Below, one piece after another: positions 4,009 to 8,226 of a DNA stretch of 8,226 nucleotides. Source of the stretch: Gemmatimonadales bacterium (GTDB lineage: Bacteria > Gemmatimonadota > Gemmatimonadetes > Gemmatimonadales > GWC2-71-9); assembly GCA_013813675.1 (NCBI GenBank), contig JACCRH010000243.1, forward strand, positions 1 through 8,226, given 5' to 3'. The translations under genes were made by a program, and so were the position numbers. Under the pieces are notes generated by a model. It was not told the origin of the DNA, ran no database searches, and was given only the letters and a program-made list of their open reading frames with translations. Numbering within the stretch: the first letter of the stretch is position 1; the number at the start of each line of letters is the position of its first letter.

Positions 4009-7000
4009 ATGAAGCTGTCGGACTTGTCGATTCGCCGGCCCGTGCTCGCCAGCATGCTGAGCCTGGCCCTCGTGCTCTTCGGCGCCATCGGCTATACCCA
4101 GCTCGCGGTGCGCGAGTTTCCCGACGTCGATCCGCCTATCGTCTCGGTGAGCACCGCACTCCCCGGCGCCAACCCCCAGGTGGTCGAGTCGGCGGTGACC
4201 GACATCCTGGAAGAGGAATTGAGCACCGTCGAAGGGCTCCGCACGCTCACCAGCTCCAGCGCGGAGGGGTTCAGCAACATCACCCTGGAGTTCAACCTCG
4301 ACCGCGACGTCGAGGCCGCGGCCCAGGACACCCGCGACAAGGTCGCCCGCATCCGCGAGCGGCTGCCCGAGGACGTCGACGAGCCGGTGGTGGCCAAGCA
4401 GGACGCCGACGCGCAGCCGTTCTTCTGGCTGGCGCTGTCGGGTGAGAACTACGATCTGCTCCAGCTCTCCGACATCGGCGACCGGCTGGTGAAGAGCCGG
4501 CTGCAGACCCTGCCTGGCGTGGGCCAGGCGCAGATCTTCGGCGAGCGTCGGTTCTCCATGCGGGTGTGGCTCTCCGCCTCGGAGCTGGCTGCCCGCGGAC
4601 TCACCGTGCAGGACGTGGAGGCGGCCATCCGGAGCCGCAACGTCGAAGTCCCGGCCGGCCGCATCGAATCGGAGCGCCGGGAATTCACCGTCCGCTCGCT
4701 GGGTGAGCTCAAGACTCCGGAGGAGTTCGGCAACCTCGTCGTGAGCAGCGACGACGGGGTGCTGATCAAGCTCAAAGACCTCGGCCGGGTGGAGCTGGGT
4801 CCGGAGGACGAGCGGAGCGCGCTCCGCTTCAAAGGAACCCCCGCGGTGGCCATCGGCGTGGTCCGGCAGTCCAAGGCCAACATCATCGCCGTCGCGGACG
4901 CCATCAACGCGGAGCTGCCCAGGATCCAGGCCTCGCTCCCGCCCGGCGTGGCTATCACCACCGCCTTCGACCAGTCGATCTACGTCAAGAGCTCGATCCT
5001 GGAGGCGCAGGAGACCCTTGTCATCGCCGCCGTCCTGGTGGTGATCATCATCTTCGTCTTCCTCCGCAACCTGCGCGCGACCATCATCCCCGGCCTCGCC
5101 ATCCCCACGTCCATCGTCGCGGCCTTCGCGATCATGTACTTCATGGGGTTCTCGATCAACAATTTCACCCTGCTGGCCCTCACCCTCGCCATCGGCATCG
5201 TGGTGGACGACGCGATCATCGTGCTGGAGAACGCCTACCGGCACCAGGAGGAACTGGGTGAGGATCCCGAGACCGCGGCCATCAACGGCACCCGGGAGAT
5301 CGCCTTCGCGGTGCTGGCCACCACCATCGCTCTGGTCGCGGTGTTCACTCCGCTCGCTTTCCTCAAGGGGTCCACCGGCCGGCTCTTCAACGAGTTCGGC
5401 GTCGCGGTGGCGGGCTCGGTGATCATCTCGGGATTCGTGGCGCTCACCCTGACCCCGATGCTCTGCGCCAAGATTCTGCGGGTGCCCCCCCGCCACGGCC
5501 GCTTCTACCGCGCGCTGGAGGAGGGCTTCAACCGACTCTCCTCCGGGTACGTTCGCTCGCTCGGCCTGGCGCTGCGCTACCGAACCGTGGTGGTGATCGG
5601 GGCGGCGCTGGTGACGCTGGCGGCCGGCTTCGTATTCCGGACCCTCGAGCGGGAGTTCGTGCCGCCCGAGGATCGCGGGTGGTTCCTCTCCTTCATCATC
5701 GCGCCCGAGGGGTCGTCGCTGGCCTACACCGACGGATATCAGCGGCGCGCCGAGGCGATCCAGGACAACACGCCCGAGGTGGACAGCTATTTCAGCGTGG
5801 TGAACATCGGCGACGGTGTGAGCCGGGGGATCATCTTCAGCAACCTGAAGGACTGGTCGGAGCGCGACAAGTCGGCCGAGGAAGTCATTGCCGGGATTCA
5901 GGCCCAGTACTTCGGGATCCCCGGGGTCTTTGCCTTCGCCAACAATCCCCCGGCCTTCGGTTGGGGCAATCCGGTCAACTTCGTCATTCAGCACCCCGAC
6001 TTCGCGACCCTGGTCAGGGGCAACGACACCCTCCTGGCTCGCGCGCGGATGGTGCCGGGGCTGATCAACGTGGACAGCGACCTCCGGGTGAACAAGCCGC
6101 AGCTCACGGTCAGCTTCGACCGTGATCGCGCCGAGGACCTCGGCATCCCGGTGGGCGACGTCGCCACGACGCTCCAGGTGCTCCTCGGCGGCCGGGAGGT
6201 GAGCACCTTCACCCGGGCCAACAAGCAGTACGATGTAATCGTGCAGCTCGACCCCCAGGCCCGCGCCACGCCGAGCGACATGACCGGGCTGTACGTCCGC
6301 GGGCGCGAAGGCGAGCTGGTGAAGCTGGAGGCGATGGCGACGGTGGACGAGGGGGTGGGCCCCCGGGACCTGGCCCACTTCAACCGGGTGCGCGCCTCCA
6401 CCATCACCGCCAGCCTCGCGCCCGGCTTCACCCTCGGCGCCGCGATCGATTCGCTCAACCGGATCGCCGCCGAGGTGCTGCCCAAAGGCAGCAGCACCGC
6501 CCTGGCGGGTGAGTCGCGGGAGCTGGAGGAGAGCGGCGCCTCGCTCTACTTCGCCTTCATCCTGGCACTGGTCGTGGTCTTCATGGTCCTGGCCAGCCAG
6601 TTCGAGTCGCTGGTGCATCCCTTCACCGTGCTGCTCGCGGTGCCGCTGGCGGTCACCGGCGCGCTCTTCACCCTCAAGTTCGCCGGCTCGACGCTCAACG
6701 TGTACAGCCAGATCGGTATGATCCTCCTGATCGGACTGGTGACCAAGAACTCGATCCTGCTGGTGGAGTACATCAACCAGTTGAAGGAGCGGGGACTGGC
6801 GACCAGCGAGGCCGCGCTCGAGGCGGGCCGGATCCGCTTGCGGCCGATCCTCATGACCTCGGTCGCCACGGTGATGGGCGCGCTGCCGATCGCCCTCGGG
6901 CTCGGCGCCGGCTCGCTCAGCCGGCGGCCGCTGGGGTACGCGATCGTGGGCGGGCTGGTCTTCTCGACGCTCCTGACCCTTTACGTGGTGCCGGCGGTGT

Positions 7001-7086
7001 ACCTGATCTTCGACCGGCTCCTCGCCCGGATGCGCCGGCGGCAGCCGGTCCCCCGAGGCGCGCTCACACCGGCGGAGGCCGAGTGA
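4009..7086 (+). CDS. HAE1-type RND multidrug efflux transporter, inner-membrane subunit
   Basis: This 1025-residue proton-driven pump is of the AcrB/MexB class, which expels amphiphilic compounds from the periplasm and inner membrane through a tripartite channel. The N-terminus MKLSDLSIRRPVLASMLSLA is typical. Membrane helices fall at about 10-28, 335-352, 358-378, 384-405, 427-450, 463-488, 523-543, 845-864, 870-890, 901-922, 947-968 and 976-1003, with two large periplasmic loops at about 30-332 and 545-843, the canonical 12-helix layout. Proton-relay residues are present: D400-D401 in helix 4 (GIVVDDAIIVLEN) and K913 in helix 10 (GLVTKNSILLVEY). Length is close to AcrB (1049), with no gaps or frameshifts, so it should be functional. 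The start has AGGAA 7 bases upstream. It overlaps the TolC-like gene by four bases, so the two are translated together. Substrate cannot be assigned; the paired Asp and the sequence style separate it from heavy-metal (HME/CusA) and protein-export (SecDF) RND proteins. Confidence 0.95.
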   Translation: MKLSDLSIRRPVLASMLSLALVLFGAIGYTQLAVREFPDVDPPIVSVSTALPGANPQVVESAVTDILEEELSTVEGLRTLTSSSAEGFSNITLEFNLDRDVEAAAQDTRDKVARIRERLPEDVDEPVVAKQDADAQPFFWLALSGENYDLLQLSDIGDRLVKSRLQTLPGVGQAQIFGERRFSMRVWLSASELAARGLTVQDVEAAIRSRNVEVPAGRIESERREFTVRSLGELKTPEEFGNLVVSSDDGVLIKLKDLGRVELGPEDERSALRFKGTPAVAIGVVRQSKANIIAVADAINAELPRIQASLPPGVAITTAFDQSIYVKSSILEAQETLVIAAVLVVIIIFVFLRNLRATIIPGLAIPTSIVAAFAIMYFMGFSINNFTLLALTLAIGIVVDDAIIVLENAYRHQEELGEDPETAAINGTREIAFAVLATTIALVAVFTPLAFLKGSTGRLFNEFGVAVAGSVIISGFVALTLTPMLCAKILRVPPRHGRFYRALEEGFNRLSSGYVRSLGLALRYRTVVVIGAALVTLAAGFVFRTLEREFVPPEDRGWFLSFIIAPEGSSLAYTDGYQRRAEAIQDNTPEVDSYFSVVNIGDGVSRGIIFSNLKDWSERDKSAEEVIAGIQAQYFGIPGVFAFANNPPAFGWGNPVNFVIQHPDFATLVRGNDTLLARARMVPGLINVDSDLRVNKPQLTVSFDRDRAEDLGIPVGDVATTLQVLLGGREVSTFTRANKQYDVIVQLDPQARATPSDMTGLYVRGREGELVKLEAMATVDEGVGPRDLAHFNRVRASTITASLAPGFTLGAAIDSLNRIAAEVLPKGSSTALAGESRELEESGASLYFAFILALVVVFMVLASQFESLVHPFTVLLAVPLAVTGALFTLKFAGSTLNVYSQIGMILLIGLVTKNSILLVEYINQLKERGLATSEAALEAGRIRLRPILMTSVATVMGALPIALGLGAGSLSRRPLGYAIVGGLVFSTLLTLYVVPAVYLIFDRLLARMRRRQPVPRGALTPAEAE

Positions 7087-8226
7087 TCCCGGCGCTGCTT
7101 CTCGCGCTCCAGACCGCCGCGGCGGCCCCGCCCAACTCGGTGCCCGCGGCCGACACGGTTCCCCGGGTCACTCTGGAGGAGGCGATCCGGCGCTCCGCCC
7201 AGCTCGACCCCGACTACGTCCAGGCCCTGGGCGACATCGACAACGCGGAGTGGGGCCGGCGAGCGGCCATGCTCGCGTTCTTCGTGCCCTCGCTGTCGCT
7301 GGGACTCGACGAGACCAAGTATTCGACCGCGTTCTTCAACCCCGCCGACCCCGCCAATCCCACCAGCACGCTGGTGGTGGGATCGGCCCGGGCCGACTAT
7401 GAGGTGTTCAGCCTTCGGAAGTTTTCCGAGCTCGGCCGAACCCGGGCGGAGGTCGCCAGCGCCGAGGCCGGCGAGCTGGAGCAGCGGTTCCAGGCGGCGC
7501 TGGAATCGGAGTCCAGCTACTACGACGTCCTGGTGAACCAGGAGCTGACCCGGGTGGCCCAGCAGCGGGTCAACCGCGCGCGCGAGGGCCTCGGCGTCGC
7601 CCGGGCTCGGGTGGCCTCGGGCGCCGCGGTCCAGACCGACTCACTCCAGCTGGTCCTGGAGCTGACCCGCTCGGGGGTGGAGGTGCTGCGCCAGCGGAAC
7701 GCGCTCCGCACCGCGCAGCTCGAGCTGGGCCGGCGGGTGGGCGCGGCGGGTCCGGTGGATGCGATGCCACTCGACACCACGCCCGCCCCCGATCTTCCGA
7801 TCGGCCTGCCCGAGGCCTTGAGTGCCGCGCTCGATCAGGGCCCGCAGTACCGCGCCGCCCGCGCCGACGAGCGTGCCGCCGATGCGGCGCTCCGCTCGCA
7901 GCGGAGCGACTTCTTCCCCAGTCTCGCCATCGGCGCGCTGCACCAGCGGTACGACACCGAGATCTTTCCCGGCGCGGCCAAGGTCTCCTCGGTGACGTTC
8001 AGCCTCTCGCTTCCCATCTGGAACAACGGACAGCGGGAGATCGAGGTGAGCCGTGCGCGGGTGGCGCGCGACGTCGCGCGCACCATTCGCCAGGATCTGG
8101 AGCGGGTGGTGCGGCGCGACGTCAGCTCGGCCTTCGACACCTACCAGACCAGCCGGGCCGCCGTGTCACTCGCGAACGTCGGGGTGCAGGTGGGACGGGA
8201 GAACTACCGGATGCAGGAGATGCGCT
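7083..8226 (+). CDS. TolC-family outer-membrane efflux protein (3' end beyond the window)
   Basis: An uninterrupted frame of 381 codons starts at GTG 7083, whose GTGA overlaps the TGA of the RND gene; GGAGG (7074-7078) lies 4 bases upstream. A short signal peptide, MIPALLLALQTAAAA, lacks the usual basic residues. Two homologous outer-membrane efflux (OEP) repeats follow: the first with VTLEEAIRRS at 29-38, FFVPSLSLG at 66-74 and a long helical/coiled part at about 118-235; the second starts near 253 with FFPSLAIG at 277-284 and the strand plus turn LSLPIWNNGQ (308-317), after which the second helical hairpin begins and is cut by the window edge. These repeated FxPS and LPIW-x-x-G signatures are typical of TolC/OprM relatives, which form a trimeric barrel and periplasmic tunnel. 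No lipobox Cys is seen, so it is TolC-like rather than a lipoprotein of the OprM type. It supplies the exit duct for the adjacent pump; the adaptor subunit is not in the window. Confidence 0.9.
   Translation, partial: MIPALLLALQTAAAAPPNSVPAADTVPRVTLEEAIRRSAQLDPDYVQALGDIDNAEWGRRAAMLAFFVPSLSLGLDETKYSTAFFNPADPANPTSTLVVGSARADYEVFSLRKFSELGRTRAEVASAEAGELEQRFQAALESESSYYDVLVNQELTRVAQQRVNRAREGLGVARARVASGAAVQTDSLQLVLELTRSGVEVLRQRNALRTAQLELGRRVGAAGPVDAMPLDTTPAPDLPIGLPEALSAALDQGPQYRAARADERAADAALRSQRSDFFPSLAIGALHQRYDTEIFPGAAKVSSVTFSLSLPIWNNGQREIEVSRARVARDVARTIRQDLERVVRRDVSSAFDTYQTSRAAVSLANVGVQVGRENYRMQEMR

Noticed and set aside
5679..6125. Plus-strand 148-codon frame inside the RND gene
   Set aside because: Out-of-frame shadow, rich in Arg/His/Gln/Gly, lying entirely in the second periplasmic loop coding region.
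3901..6618. 905-codon open frame on the minus strand opposite the RND transporter gene
   Set aside because: It is antisense to a clearly recognisable, full-length RND gene; the composition (His-, Gly-, Arg-, Asp/Glu-rich, no domain rhythm) is what a mirrored frame of GC-rich coding DNA gives.

Overview
The window is GC-rich bacterial chromosome from a Gram-negative (diderm) organism: it encodes two outer-membrane beta-barrel proteins, an RND inner-membrane pump and a TolC-like outer-membrane channel. The GC-dominated third codon positions, the style of the short Ala-rich signal peptides ending in Q, and the small secreted proteins look to me like Gemmatimonadota or a similar uncultured soil/sediment lineage. 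That placement is an impression, not something the sequence proves. No tRNA, rRNA, CRISPR array, insertion sequence or attachment site is visible.

Left part (1-2100), all read on the minus strand. Two tandem paralogous genes encode secreted beta-barrel proteins resembling the TorF-type putative porins. The promoter-proximal copy (1067-1897) is intact. The distal copy (68-938) carries a one-base frameshift in a C4 run (725-728) and has a Glu/Val/Ala repeat tail. Each copy has its own recognisable promoter with the same TACATT -10 element. The intact copy is preceded by a ~140-nt leader that ends in a textbook intrinsic terminator only 22 nt before the start codon, so porin expression probably depends on read-through or attenuation, or the leader is a small RNA in its own right. 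The leader also holds a 19-codon ORF that would begin at the predicted transcription start, and a 9-bp long-range stem. This is the most unusual regulatory feature of the window. The left edge (1-43) is a perfect 16-bp inverted repeat of REP-like type.

Middle part (2216-3867) holds four short genes in alternating orientation: an unrecognised cytosolic ~117-residue protein (+), a secreted jelly-roll/laminin-G-like protein (-), a 57-residue membrane protein (+), and a helical protein that looks like an Hpt domain whose phospho-accepting His is replaced by Asp (-).

Right part (4009-8226) is an efflux operon: a full-length HAE1-type RND transporter followed, with a 4-base GTGA overlap, by a TolC-family outer-membrane factor that runs off the window. 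The membrane-fusion (adaptor) subunit needed to join them is not upstream and is presumably encoded beyond the right edge. The pump has the proton-relay residues of active RND proteins (D400, D401, K913).
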